Positions 12,837-26,380 of a DNA stretch of 64,000 bases are shown here, piece after piece; positions within the stretch are counted from its first letter, which is position 1, and each line of letters begins with the position of its first letter. The notes beneath the pieces are model-generated. The model was not told the origin of the DNA. It did not search any database and was given only the letters and a program-made list of their open reading frames with translations. Where the stretch lies: the NCBI GenBank assembly GCA_965153455.1, contig OZ234500.1, positions 17,235,579 to 17,299,578 of the forward strand, given 5' to 3'. This DNA comes from Sphagnum compactum. Its lineage: Eukaryota > Bryophyta > Sphagnopsida > Sphagnales. The translations under genes and the position numbers were made by a program.

Positions 12837-13776
12837 CCCCTCATGCCCTGATCAGCCTTTTTTTTTCCATCACAAACACACCTTGAACTAAATGCACCAC
12901 TATCAAAAATTCTTCTACAATTTTCTTTACCTCTACAATTCTGGATCACTTTTGCACAGATTAAAGGCATCATCATCATCACACCAAGAAACTCACCAAG
13001 AATTCATACCCTAAACCCTAATTCACCAGCCTTTACCCCATAGCAACAGCAAAGAAAAAAAAACCCACCCATCAAAAGAAAAGAATCAAAACCCACCGAG
13101 TAGTAATCCTTGCTCAATGCACCAATGCTTACATTGGGTCTCCCTCTTCTGTTGGCATTGAAGCTTTGGCTCCCCATCCTACTGCCCATGAGAGACAGCA
13201 CTGCAAAGTTGTTTTGTTTTCAACAACAGCAAAAACACAACATCCGGAAACATGCGCTATACTCTTGGACTTCAATTATTCTTCCTCTCAACTCCTGGAT
13301 TCACAAATTCACTTTGCCGCAGTTCTGATCCCTCCGCCCTCCACCACACCCTCGCTGTGCTGCTGCTGCTCCTGCCAGGATCTCTCCATTCCTTGAAGAA
13401 ACTGTTGCAAATTCCAGCTTCCAGAGAATTAGGGTTTGGAATTAGGACTCTCAATTGCTACCTACCAAGTGGATGTTGGGGGGGTCTGTATACTACCTAC
13501 CTTATGTGACCATTTTGGGACCTCGTTCAGATCCTGATACTTTCAAGACATAGATTGAGATCTAGATTAAGCCCTCAGATTAGGGTTACTGCTCCTGCTG
13601 CTGCCTTGGAGCTCAAGCTTGTTGTGTGCTGTGGTTGTTGCTGCTGCTTTGTGTGCATTTCTTCTCTGCCGTTGGAATTGTGGTTGTTGCGGAGTTCACT
13701 CTTGTCCTCTTCTTCTCGTTCTTTGCTCATTCTTTTCCGTCTGTGGTGTACCCGTCTGCCTACAACAGCAGCAGCC
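12837..13776. promoter_or_regulatory. Probable divergent promoter between PHRF1-like and PAG1 genes
   Basis: The two start codons face away from each other and are 940 bp apart. This interval must hold both 5' untranslated regions and the promoters. On the minus strand a possible extra first exon lies at 13189-13133: an ATG opens 19 codons ending at a good donor (AAT|GTAAGC). Joined at phase 0 to an acceptor inside the called exon 1 (near GTGCAG|GAG) it would extend the protein, or it may be untranslated leader. No TATA box could be assigned with confidence on either strand. Short CTG-rich runs occur near 13340-13370 and 13600-13660. Confidence 0.6.
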
Positions 13777-13917
13777 ATGAGCAGTATCGGCACTGGGGTA
13801 ACTTTCTTTCTTTCCTTCTCCCTTTCTCTCAAGAAACATGGTTCTTTTTCTTGTCTTGTACAGAGCATTCATTCTTGTTTCTATTTCCTTGGCTCTTTTG
13901 TGAAATTTAGAGAGTTT

Positions 13918-14015
<98 letters not shown>

Positions 14016-17000
14016 ACGCACACGCATTCTGAGCTACTCCTGGAACTCTCACTCAGTATTACTTGAGGAGGTTTTTTAGGTTTCTCTCGATTTGCTGCTG
14101 TTTAGGGTCTGGAGATTTTGTGATATGGTTGTCAATGTTGCGGGATTGTTTTGGATCGGTCCAAAGGAAGCTTGATCAGGGCTACTGTATGTATGGATGT
14201 ATGTATGCAATTAGTGAGAGCTGTTTTTACGATCGATATATTCTTATTGTTGTTACGTTGGTGCATGCGAGCACTTGCAGTGATATTAGGGTTCTTGTAG
14301 AAGATAGAGAGAGAGTGTTTATGTGAGAGAGAGTAAGAGAGTTCGTTCCTGACTGTAAGACCCTTGTGTGTTTTATATGGTGACCAGTATGATCTCTCAG
14401 TCACCACCTTCTCACCAGATGGCCGTGTCTTTCAAATCGAATATGCCACCAAAGCAGTCGATAACAGCGGGTATGAATGTTCTTTTCCTACTATTCCTCA
14501 TCATTATTTTCCTCTTCTTTCACCTGTCTAGTATTCCTGGTTATGGCATGGGGAATTCTGTTTGGTCACAGCTGTTGCTCTTTGAAAACAAGTGGTCAAA
14601 TTAGCTTTGGCAGCACTGTGCATCCTCTGTTTGTTGCATTATAATTTTTCAAGTCTGTCTTTTGGTCATACTGATTGTGAGTATGAGAGAAGTGGGTAAG
14701 AAGAGCTAAACCCTAGTTAGCAGAAATTACTCTATACAGTTGGCCCTTCTGAATTGCAAAGAGAAATCTCAATCACTGCCATTTGAGGACAACTTCAAGT
14801 GATGATTATCAAGGAAAGAAAGTTGACCAGTTGTTGCAGTGTTTTTTTGCAGTACTGTTGTGGGCATCAAGTGCAAAGATGGTGTTGTGCTGGTATAGCT
14901 TGCTTACTTTTCTCTGTTTTCTTTGGCACTGTAATCTAGTGCAGTGGTTTTTTTCTTTGACAATTATTGAGCTTGTTTCCTGTGTTTGAGAGGGTGGATC
15001 ATGTTGCATGGTTTTGTGGCATGTGTTCTGTAGGGAGTAGAGAAGCTAATCCCATCAAAGATGTTATTGGAGGGCTCTAACCGAAGAATCCATGCAGTAC
15101 ACAAGCATGCTGGCATGGTAAGCCATTATGCACTTTCACATCATCAGTGCATTGTGTGCTAATTTTCATGAGGTTTAGTTTTCAAATCCATTTCTTCTAG
15201 AACAAGGCTTTTTTCTTTTTTTCTTTTTTTTTTTTGCATCTTTTATCCTTGATCGAGATATGGCAGCAAGAGAACAAGAATGGCCATTAACATGATTTGC
15301 AGGTCTAGGGTGGAGTTGTAGTGTGATGAGTGACATGTAGATTCCCTTGACAGCATGGATATGGTTGCTGAGATGCATATAGGCAGTAGCAGGATTGGCT
15401 GCTGATGGAAGGCAGATTGTTGCAAGGGCACGTTCAGAGGCTTCACAATACCTTAGGTGAGTGTAATTTGCCTTCAAAGTCAGTGCATCAGCAATGCTTC
15501 TGTAGGTTGGTGATACATTCATGGAAAGTTTTTCTCATTTGTTTCCATTTGCTAAGACTGAGATGTTCTACAGTTGGTGGCTGCATATATGCTTTCATCT
15601 CAGTGTCATTAGAGCACTGATGGCTTTCTGATGGCAAGCCTTTGTGCTCAAGTTTTGATCTGATACTGAGTATTTATATTACTGCAGCTTTTATGGTGAG
15701 GATATTCCAATCAAGGAACTATGTGATCGTGTTGCTCACTATGTGCATCTGTGCACTCTCTACTGGTGGCTCAGGTTTGCTTCCTTCTCCTTTCCATAGT
15801 TTGTGTGATTACTCATGGAACTGTATTTCCTTTTTCCAAATGTTTAATTGCAGAAACAACTTTGTTGCAAAACCATCTCTCAGAAACTACTTGAGGATCA
15901 TGAGACTAAATGGGTTGTCAAACACTGAGTTGGAAACAAGCCAGCCTTTGCACAATATGTTTTGGTCCTGGAATGACGTATTTGAATTTGTTGGAAAGTG
16001 TTTGTATGATACCTAATTTTCCATTTCCATGTGAATGCAGACCATTTGGATCAGCAACAATCTTAGGAGGCTATGACAGGGATGGCCCTCAGTTGTATAT
16101 GATTGAGCCCTCTGGTGTTGCTTATGTATGTTCATTCTCCCTCTCTCTCAGTTTGATAGTGCCACTCTCATTTCTTTGTAGTCATAAGTGCAGGGGATGT
16201 GGACTAGTTATTTGTTTTCTGATCTGTCTTTGGTCTATCAATAATTTTGTGTAATCACAGCACATTGTTTCTAACTTAAATTACAGTTGTAACATGCATT
16301 CTTGTAGCACAATGGGAACTTGTATTGTTAACATACATAAGTGTTACGGGCCCTTGACATCCTTGTATTCTTAGTCCCTATTGATCAACCTTCTCGTCAG
16401 TTGTTTTTAGCTTCAGAAACTCTAAATTTAAGTGCTAGCCTTTCAACAGTCAAACCCCTGAAAGCAGATTATTGTCAGCTGTGGGTGAGCGCTTGTGGCA
16501 ATTTTGACCTGAAATTCCCTTGGTAGCCCTGAACCCCCAAGACCGGCTCTGAGAGGGTTAGTAATATGCAGGCCCACACTCTTGAACAATATGTAGCACC
16601 CAATGTTAAACATCAGCAGTTAAATTGGTTACTCATCCTGCTGTTGTACTTGGACAAGTTGTATCACCATCAGGGTCAAAGGCCATTCCAATGATCCATT
16701 GGCTTTGTTGATATGAACTTTGTTCTATAGTCCATATTCCCTCAACACTTGGCATACAAATAGCAAAGTTCGCCAGATGTGGTGATAAGAGAGAGTGGAC
16801 TGATTGATGGGTGCAGCGGTATTTTGGAGCAGCAATTGGGAAAGGGCGACAAGCTGCCAAAACGTAATTTTTTGTCTCCTTGTCATGCAATGATTGTTTT
16901 ACAATGGTTGAATGAGTTCCTCATATGCCCTACTTGAATTTTAAGGGCAAGCTGAGGAGGGTGCCTTTTGTTGTTCTTGGGTGAAACTTTATTGATGCCA

Positions 17001-17598
17001 AGAATTTTTGTTTTGGTTTGAAGGGCAGTGCTATTGAGAAGTTGAAGCTTTCGGAGATGACCTGTCGAGAAGGCATCATTGCTGTTGCCAAAATGTATGT
17101 GACCTCCCTTTTATGTTGTTCAGTATCACATTTGCCAGGCAAGGTATCTTGCTTGTTGCATGGCTAGCAAGGAGAGGAATAGAGCGAGGGGGAGAAGGTG
17201 CAGAGAGAAAGAGAGGAAGTGCTAATAAATCTAATGTCATCATGCCAACAACATGCTCGTGGGTTTTGACTGTGTGGTTGTGTTGTAGCATCTATGAAGT
17301 ACATGATGAGGCCAAAGACAAGGCATTTGAGCTAGAACTAAGCTGGGTTTGTGATGAGAGCAACAAGCAGCACCAACGGGTATGTTTGTTACCTCTGGGG
17401 TACTTGATGTCATTTTGTTCTTGTTTCCCAACCTTGCTCCATTTCTTCTCGTCCTGTTCCTTTGTAGAGTTGGATCTGATGAGCAGAACCAATGGGTGGC
17501 ATTTGCAGGTACCTGCAGATTTGTTAGAAGAAGCCAAGGCTGCTGCCAAGGCAGCCAAGGACGCCTTAGATGAGGATGAGGGCATGGATGCTGACTAG
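13777..17598 (+). CDS. PAG1: 20S proteasome subunit alpha type-3 (PAG1)
   Basis: Eleven exons: 13777-13797, 14388-14470, 14853-14892, 15034-15117, 15383-15456, 15688-15774, 16041-16125, 16817-16863, 17029-17094, 17289-17379, 17509-17598. All phases match, giving 255 residues, close to the about 249 of Arabidopsis PAG1. The N-terminus [20 protein letters not shown] with [13 protein letters not shown] is the proteasome alpha signature. Other diagnostic blocks are [66 protein letters not shown] and [15 protein letters not shown]. The acidic Ala-rich tail ends GMDAD. Alpha subunits form the outer rings and gate of the 20S core and are not catalytic. The protein acts in cytosol and nucleus in ubiquitin-dependent turnover. 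Intron 1 (590 bp) holds a long CT/CA microsatellite. The gene is expected to be widely expressed and shares its upstream region with the PHRF1-like gene. Confidence 0.97.
13921..14025. repeat. Compound CT/CA microsatellite in PAG1 intron 1
   Basis: An uninterrupted CT run of about 27 dinucleotides is followed by about 14 CA dinucleotides and then by four CGCACA-like units. It starts 123 bp downstream of the exon 1 donor, in the first intron of the proteasome gene. A tract this long should vary in length between individuals. Confidence 0.95.
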
Positions 17599-19419
17599 CG
17601 GCTGAGCCTTCATATCTGTTCCATGCTCTCCATAACATTGTTGATGGAGACCCTTCCATTTTGTTGCCTGATTAAGGTTCATAGTGGCAGCAGTTTTCCC
17701 TTCTTGCAAGCATGGAATCCAAGTTACCTACATGACAGATATTTAAATATTCATCATGTCTTTCATTAGTCTTGCCTGTCTCTTCACTGACGGTTTGTGC
17801 ACTCTTCACTTTGCTTCTTCATTCTCATTTGAAAATTTCAAAGATCCAAGAACTGTTGCAAGTTGTTGTGTCATCATGCATGGAGTGTGCGAGGGCTTGA
17901 GCTGGAATTCAAATCATGATGATTTCAATTCTGAGGAGGTATTCAATTCGGTATCCCAAATGTTTGTCTGCATAACGCAAGCCTCCTCCCAATGGATGAC
18001 AACATCTGAGAGCTGTTACTCGTATCAATTTGATGACCCTGACAATGTTGTAAGCTCTTTCCATGCCTTGAAATGCTCTAAAATGGACTTCAGTGATCAT
18101 ACCTGTGCTTTGTTAGAGATTCTGCAATCCTCCTACCAGGAATGCTCTCTAGGCTGTCTTTGCCTACATATCACATGTCCGTTCCCAACCATTAAAAGTT
18201 AACATAATTGGAATATGCTAGAAAAATATATATGTTTTGGAACATACTTGCAAATCCAAAGAAAAATCTATGATCAACATTTTGTAAATGATCCGTTCAC
18301 CTAGAAATTATGGAGTGGGTTTCAAAGTTGATTTTAAGAACATAACTAGTTATTGCAATTGGACAATTATCAAAAACAAGACAAGTTTCATCTCCAATCT
18401 ATCTATCTACTTGTGCTCCACATGGTTATGCATTATGCGTAACAATCATCCAATCAATTGATGGAAAAAATGAATTGATCTTATGAAAGATTAATTTCAT
18501 TCAAATGAAAAATATTGGATGACATTGGATGATGCAACTTGAATTGGATTCAAATTTTTAATCTAATACAAATACATGGAATTCAATTCAATTCAATTCA
18601 ATTCAATTTTGATTCAATCCAATGAATGGGATTATGATTTAATTAAACTTGATTCGGATTCAATTGAAGAGAAATGAAATGCAAATTGGTGGAGAAAGTG
18701 TTGAAAATCAGCTCATGAATATCGGGTTGGAAAACAAAAACTTTAGAAAGACACAAATTTGAAAAGACACTTTTCCATTCTAAATAATTTATAGTTTGAA
18801 ACTATCTACATGATAACTTACAACTTATGGGATTTAAAGTTGTGCTACCTAAACTAACTTCAATTAATCATCATCCATGGAATTTGATTCGAGTTTCAAA
18901 GGATGTTTGTTTGCCACCTTCAAATCTCCCAAACCTTGTGTCATGTACTTGGTACCATTTGAAAGCTCTCAATGAATATGGGGTGGATCAATATGGTTTC
19001 ATAATGTGTTGGTTTGGTTATTGAAGTTCCATTGATTTTCGTTATAACTGGTTAAATTGATAAACCACCTAGCATTTTCAAAATTTTCAAAATTCAAAAT
19101 TTTAAAGCACTTTACTTAGATGACCCAATTATCATCCAATGTAAGTTATCGATCTTTAAACACTAAACACAAAAATAAAGTAATTTTAATTTTAATTTTA
19201 AGTTTTTAAAAAACCTTATAATCAGCTAATAATTGATAGGATAACATGCACTTATCACCGGTTATCTGATAACCTACTCTGATAACCTACTTTTATGCAT
19301 AACTAACACAATTATTACCGAAATGTTTTTGATAACTTACTTGACAACCAAATTCTTTTGATGTTGTTATCGAAGTGTATTTGAATTCTTGAGGACATTT
19401 CATAGTGGTGACAAACATT

Positions 19420-19485
19420 GATTCTAAGAACCACCCAACACCCGCAATTCAGGTTAATGGCTGGTATTGGGCGGTTCTTAGAATC
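19420..19485. repeat. Perfect-looking short inverted repeat (hairpin)
   Basis: The left arm GATTCTAAGAACCACCCAAC and the right arm, read on the other strand as GATTCTAAGAACCGCCCAAT, form a stem of about 23 bp with two mismatches and a loop of about 19 bases. No gene flanks it. It may be one end of a fold-back element, because a related GTGTTGGGCGGTT motif recurs near 30617. Confidence 0.7.
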
Positions 19486-21270
19486 AGGGACACACACTCA
19501 TACGTTATTAGTCTGGGTATGTGCCCATTTACCCATCGGTTCTAAAATTCAAAAAATCGGTACATAAATGCAATTCTCAAGAAAAAATAAATTTGAAAGT
19601 CAAAGAACTGGCCTCAAAATCGTCGGCTCTTTGCTGGTCCTTTCATGAAAACCGTCGATTCTTCAAGGGTTTTGAAATAACGAGAACCATCGTTATTCTT
19701 CAACTCTCAATTTTTTTTCAAAGAATTAGAACCGACGGTTCTTTGATTCTGAAACAAATTTGAAGAACGGGAACTGGTGATTCTTTTTTTTTTTAAATCC
19801 AAAAGAACTTGCCAAACACCATTCATGGCTTCCCAATTTTCCCTTCCTTGGCCAATGAGGGTTCTTCTAGGCTAGACCTCCTTTCAAGAGGTCCTCCCCT
19901 TTCCTTATTAGATATGCTTCTCACAACCCGAGGAGGTTTGAAAACTTGGATGTTCCCTTTGCAATTCACAATCTTAGGTGGTTCTTTTGTCCATTTTGTT
20001 CCTTGTATTCCCCATTTTTTTGGGTGCTTTGGTTCATTTTTGATTGGCAAGGTTTCATCATTCCCAATGACCATTTTGCTTATAAGAGGACTAGTTATTT
20101 GCAAAGCAAATAATTAGTTACTCAAAGCTCAATCCAAAACTTTGGAAAATCCATAAATGAATCATCCTAGGAAAAGAAAGTAAGCCACATGGTATTATTG
20201 ATACTAGGCCTTAGTGTTCACTAAAACAAGAAATGATAAATGACATAAGACAAAAGAAAAAAAACAATGATATGGAATTGATCTTCTATTCATCACTTTA
20301 AACCTCATGTCCCACTTGAGACACCAAGCAAGGTATGGGCATTGGGTTTAGTGTATTTAGTAGGGTTTTGAATTGGCAATACCTACATTGAAGAGATGAT
20401 GTAGCTATTTAGAGGAAAGGGCATCCTCATCAAAGCTTGGGATTGGGAAAGAAAAATGTGGCCAAGGAAAGGAAGAAGGGGAGAGAGGGGGGGCAAACTT
20501 GCAAAAGGGCCTCCCAAAATCAAGTAAATGCCAAAATGACTTCCAACCTTCTTTCTCTTGTACCTACTTAGCTTTGATTGTGTTTTCAACATGAAGAAGA
20601 ATTTTGGCATTTTAGGCCTTTTGCTTCCATTAGTGCATTTGTATTTTCTACAACTTGCTATTGATGTACATTTTCTTTAATTTGGGGGTAATGTTGTCAC
20701 CACATACTTGTCAGCATGTTTTTTTTTAGGAATTTTTATTTTTAGTCAGTCAAAGTGGCAATCATCTATAGGAATATCTTTTAAATGGCTATCATTCTTA
20801 GGAAGATTTAGCCAAATATGGCTATAAACCAAAATAGGAAGGATAAATTTTTATTCATTATTCTATATGTTTTGGTTACACATGAAAAACCACCTATAGA
20901 AATTTTGCAACAAAAAAAAAATCCTTTCTTATGGCGATTGAAAACCTCCATATTCACTTGATTTTCGAATTTTTAAAAATTTTGTATCAATTCTTGGCAA
21001 AATTTTGGTCCCCACTAAAATAAAAAAAAAGGCTGATACCTACTTGCCCTTTGGATCTGGGTTTCAATCTGAGTCCATCATTAGAAGCCACTTGAGTGAA
21101 CTATAAGACAAAACAAAAGACAAAACCCATCAACTGAAAGGCCAAAATAAATTGAACCTATTATTACATGAGAGATTTTTTTTTTAAAAATTCAACCCAT
21201 TATTTGGCACATTATAATACAACATTGGAGACCTATCAATAATTTTTGAGCAAAGTAATATTGAATCTCG

Positions 21271-21378
21271 TTAGATCCCTCCACTCTTAAAGAGTACATG
21301 TAAGATCCCTCGCACTCTTAAAGAGTACATGTATGATCCCTCCCACTATTCAAGATTAGGTGTAAGAACCCTTCTCCT
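21271..21378. repeat. Tandem repeat, about 30 bp unit, 3-4 copies
   Basis: Units read GATCCCTCCACTCTTAAAGA, then GTACATGTAA. Two good copies, one diverged copy and a partial fourth lie in a row, in DNA without ORFs. Confidence 0.8.
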
Positions 21379-24300
21379 CCTTCACCTTATGATCTATGTA
21401 TGTTGAAGTTCATGATAAGCACAATGGGTAAAGCCCGTAGGTGAGGGACATTCTCAAAATGTGGGGTTGGACTTCGCTACCAACCTCGGCCAGGCCCTTT
21501 ATTTTGAGTATGCCTCGACCCTAAGGCTATGCCCTATCCTAAGCATACAGCAATTAACTAATACTATTTAAGTAAATCATGTGTATGCCTCGTATTATTA
21601 CTGCACATAAATTTTAATGAAAGATGAATTGCTCTTTTGTCAGTGAATGATGATGCATCATAAAACTCAATATAAGACATGACAATTCATCTTTAATCCA
21701 CAAGCAAGGGATCCAAGGTCTTTAGCATACTAATGTGTTCACACTTTCACACTCCTTCTTTTTGGTTCTAGGCCTGGAGTTGTCCGTAAAGTCACCCTCT
21801 CTTTGGGCCTGCTTTCACCCCATATCCCCTCTTTTAGTGATATCAGCAATGTAAAAGGAAATTTTATTAAATCTCACTGTGAAATGCAGAAACTCAGCAT
21901 TTAATGCACAAGGTTTCGAGAATCATTATAGTAGTTGTACAGGTAGGGGCAGTGAAAATATATGTAGCAGCAATAATGGAGGCGCTCAAGAAAAAGGAAA
22001 GACAATATGAAACTCAGTTTACCACTAAAATTGGTGGAAAAAACTAGTTTGGGTGCTAGGCCTAATTATTTTGCTTTGTAAAATTTGCATTCCCAGTTAC
22101 GCGTTTGATACCCTATTATGCCGAAACTGGCTGTTCTCGCCCCCTGATTGCAAGACTTTACTCTATTGTATTTTTAAAAAACTGACATTATTGAATTCCT
22201 CCTCTTCTGCAATGAGTGTGCTCTGGATAGTTCTTTCTTGAGTGTGGTTTGGAGTCTAATTAACCAATTAAAATATAACACCAAAGTGATTCCTTTGACA
22301 TAAACCCCAACACAAGAACTAAAACCATCAACAAATTATGTTGGGTTTTAACAAAAATAAGTTTTTCATATACATGGCACCATCTTACTCTTAAGGAAGG
22401 TAGTTTCTTTTGTTTTGTTGAGATCTTCCCAACCCCCTCACCCCCTCTATGTTTATGGTAACTATACAAATCCCTCCATGAGTTGGGGTCATTTCATTAT
22501 GTTTAGACCTGCAATGTAGGAGGTATTGCAATTTTGAGTATTTTCCTATCTCGGGCAGTTAATATATATAGGAACAAGACCCTCATGGTCATAAGGGTAG
22601 TTTGTAGGATTCATACTCATGCTTTTCAAAAAAAAATCGAACACCCGATTTTGACATATACTATAGTACCTTTATCATTTCGGCATAAATTAAATTATTT
22701 TTGTTTTTTTTAACTTTTGAAAAATTATTTATTATTTGTGCTAAAATTTTAATAAAATCAAAAAGTATAACTAGCAATTTTTGAACCGCAAACCTTCCAC
22801 GACAGTGATTTAGAACTAAGGCACTCTAGGCATACTAGATTGTTCCATAACATTGACAAGACTCTGTTTATTATTTTGTATAACCATTATTTGTTGAAAA
22901 CTTTGAAATTAAAAAATAAAATGTCAAAATTAAGATTTCAAATTTAATTAATTATTTAACAGTTTATTGCCAAAATGGTAAGGTAACGTCAATTCTCCCA
23001 AATAAAATAAATTTAATTCGAATAATTGACCATAAAACTATTGGTTTTTTACCAATTCTTTCATAAGAATTGCAAGCTTTTAAAGATTTCTGAAATAATT
23101 GAGACTAATAATTCTTTGATTCTGATTTTTTCAAAGAACTAGAACTCATGGTCATTCAATTTTTGAATTAAAACACGACGTCAATATTTCCATCATTTTA
23201 AATTTTAAAAATTAAAAACTAAATTTTAGGGAAATTAGAGTGTGTCCATCCTACTAGGAAGCCCTCTATGAATGTGGTTGTACCTAGGTGGTTTTGTAAT
23301 TTTCAAAACCACAGTAAGGAAATTATTGGAGTTTGAAGAAAATTAACTTTAGGGTCAACGACTAAAAATTGGCTTGTTTCAATAATACCATGGCAATAAG
23401 AAGAGAATGTCAAATTTAAAACATGCAAAATATTAAGGCATATGCTACTATTCAAGTACTATATGATTTAGCAATTACCTAGATTACTTCTACTACTTTG
23501 TTCAATACTAGTGAATAAAACGTGTCTATAATGCTCATATACTACATTTGAATGTGAGTAATCAAGGGAGCTCCAAAAGATGTTGAAATGTTTGCAAACA
23601 TGATAGAAAATCGTCATGGAAAGCCCATAACGAAACCATTGATGGGCCTGACATGGAAAGTGCCTCATTAGCCACCAAACAAAATACACAAACCATAAAA
23701 CCTAAACTCATAAGTGTGCACGGATTTGTATTAGTTCTATTCATGTTGAAATTGTTGGGAAAAGAATCCATGAAGGCCATTAAATTGATTCCCCATTTGC
23801 CACGTCCCCTTCCATTGTGTGTATAACAATGCCCCTAGGTATAACAAAGTTTTTGCCAAATCTTGAAATAGTATGTTATTGCCATGTGCATAAACTACCA
23901 CTACTTCTAATGAACTTGAACAAGTTCCAATTGTAATTTAGGGTGCAAGCAAGGTAAAGTAGACTCATTGTTCCTTGTCAAAAGAAATTACATGTAACCA
24001 TGAAAAAGTTTTGATGTATTGAAAGTGGAAATTGTTTTTGTACAATAATTAACATGATGATAATCTTTCATTTTATGTTGAAAATTTCCATTTTGAAAGT
24101 AAAATTAAATAAAATTTTAAAATAATTTCTACTTGCACAAAATGTCTAATCTTACAAAATGGGCTACATGTAGATGAAATATTGATTTTTTTAAAAAATT
24201 AACTTAGTGGAACCCTAAAAAATACTTATGTATCATCAAATTATGAATGTTATAATCATAATATATTAAATTTTTAATATGAAGTAGGTTTGAACACCAT

Positions 24301-24989
24301 TTTGACTCAAATAATTTTAAATGTATTTTCAACCTACTTTTATGATACTAAAGTTGTTCAAACTTTATATCTAACTTCCCATAAATTAAATGCAAAGCCC
24401 TATGGTTTTATATTTCTATTTCAAAATATTTTGAATCTATTTTCTTGTGTCCATATTCAAAATTGTTCCATTTTTTAATTGAATTTTGGGCAAACCTTTT
24501 TTTGGTTTACTTTACCTTGCTGAACCTTCTATTGGATGCACACACCTGCAAATAAACAATGCACCCAATAACTTGCAAATAAACACCTAATTCAACAACC
24601 TACAAATTTACACAATTTACTACTTGCAAACAAACACAATCCTTTAACAACCTACACCATAAATATCCAATGCAATAACATGACCTCCACCAACAACCTA
24701 ATGCCCAAAAAAATCCCCACAAAACAACTTCAATAAAACAAAACAACAAACCAAGGCATAACAACAATCAAAATTGTCAAATGGAAATGGACAAAATAAT
24801 TCAAATAAAAATAGTATTTGCCTTTCACTTGAATGTGAAGACTAAAAATAGGTTCAAAGCAAAATGTTCATTTTGAAATAGAAACCCTAATCTATTTCAA
24901 AGGAGGTCAAATGACAAAAAATTGGAACTCATGGTAGAAATGTCATTCCAAAAGTTCATCATAAAAAAACCCAACCTTGTCCAATATAT

Positions 24990-26380
24990 GGACAATTTCA
25001 TCAATTAACGAAGTTTCTTAAGTCAAGAAGGCTTCATTGAACTTTCCTTCTCTTACACAATCTAATCATTAACCAAGTTCTTCCGAACCATGACTAGCTT
25101 ACTTAAATTTTCAACCCTACTCTACATCATTGTAAGCTTGTCAACACTACTACAATGATAAATATGTGTTCAAACTCGATTTATGAGCCAAGATACTAAG
25201 GATTTATTATGTAATAAGACTTATGTTTAAAAACTTCCTTTCATGGCTCTTCAACCAAATAAAGGGCAACTTACATCCCTCAATTGTCACATGGGGGTGG
25301 TGGAACAAAAACAATTCATTTTGCAACAAGCCATGCAAAATATCTTCATTTGAAGCCATTGCTCCAAAAATGGAAGACTTTTGACTAGGGTTTGCTTCTT
25401 CAATGGGACCATGAACACTTCCAAAATTCAATAACCAACATTTAACCATGAGAAACGACATAAAACACCTTGTTGTCATACTCTCTAATCATTTCTGTCA
25501 CCTTCAACCTTTAGTAACACATCATGATTTTGAAAATGAGGATCTAATATCATACAAAGGATAGAAATGGAGTTAAAATAACATGCACTTCTCCCATCAT
25601 CTGAATTTGCAAGGCTTGCAACTCTAATTCAAAATCCTTTCTTATCACACTAATGGGGCTAGCCTCAAACCTCTATATTTCAAATTGTAATTTACACTTA
25701 TAATAACACAACATCAAAGGCATATGAAAACAACCAATATCCACATGTTTGATTCAAGATATATTGTTTTACCACAAGTAACATTGCATTGGAAACCATT
25801 TTGCAAAATATTCATGTGTGTGCATTTGACACACAAGATTGCAATTCCCAAGTTTTTCATTTGTGATAACATAAATCGATGGCTTTTCAATATTCTAAGG
25901 TTACTTGGAATATGATTACCTTGCTTGCAAATTTGGTCTTCATTAAATTTTTGAATTTCCAATGGTGGATTCTTGCATCTATATACATCCTTTTTCTATT
26001 CAATGTGCCCCTTGTCAAACTTTTTGGGTCCAAGTTATAGTTTTTTGCAATGAAACTTGTGTACTCTTGAAATTGACTTCCCAAAATCCAACATGAACTT
26101 TTGTATCATTACATGCATATTGACAAGCCTTGTTAAAGGCATGCCCAAACTAAGTACCTTGCCAAGGTGTAGCAAATGCTGAAGGTGCACATTTCACCAT
26201 AAAGAAATTGTTTTTGTGAGGATGGACAAATTCCCACCTTCATCCTTGACATATGAGATTACCTTATCCAACAAATTGTATGAAGACAAAAATGCTTTCA
26301 CTTGTGCTAGCATTTTGGCTCTTGTTCTATCCACAATTGCCAACAAATCCTAAGAAGGCTACTTCTATTTTATTCCAAAC
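24990..26380 (-). pseudogene. Decayed hAT-superfamily transposase (C-terminal half)
   Basis: Read on the minus strand from about 26360 down to 24990, broken frames keep the order of a hAT transposase. First comes a block near AKMLAQVKAFLSSYNLLDKV followed by SYVKDEGGNLS (about 26330-26220). Then a HAFNKACQYACND-like piece about 26130-26090 appears. A DPHF block near 25540 and a PFIWLKSHERKF block near 25250 are typical of the C-terminal region. Past it, a diverged segment near 25180-25040 resembles the hAT dimerisation domain. Many in-frame stops and shifts show it is dead. The family was assigned by eye from plant hAT-like proteins. Neither terminal inverted repeats nor a target duplication could be found, and the N-terminal half was not recognised. 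Confidence 0.65.

Larger units (their letters stand above)
17599..24989. other. Gene-poor A+T-rich intergenic region
   Basis: After the PAG1 3' untranslated region (roughly to 17.8-18.2 kb) no gene could be supported over 7 kb. Visible items are an ATTCA pentamer run at about 18580-18609, a hairpin at 19420-19485, a dispersed repeat with ACGGTTCTTTGATTCT near 19.6-19.8 kb and a 30 bp tandem repeat at 21271-21378. Short ORFs such as those near 19.8-20.1 and 23.5-23.8 kb have no recognisable domain. Decayed transposon sequence is the likely origin of much of the interval, but only the hAT relic starting near 24.99 kb is recognisable. Confidence 0.5.

Noticed and set aside
21421-21520. Possible tRNA-like or structured RNA sequence
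   Set aside because: No cloverleaf with conserved A and B boxes could be built by eye; no other RNA gene was found in the window.
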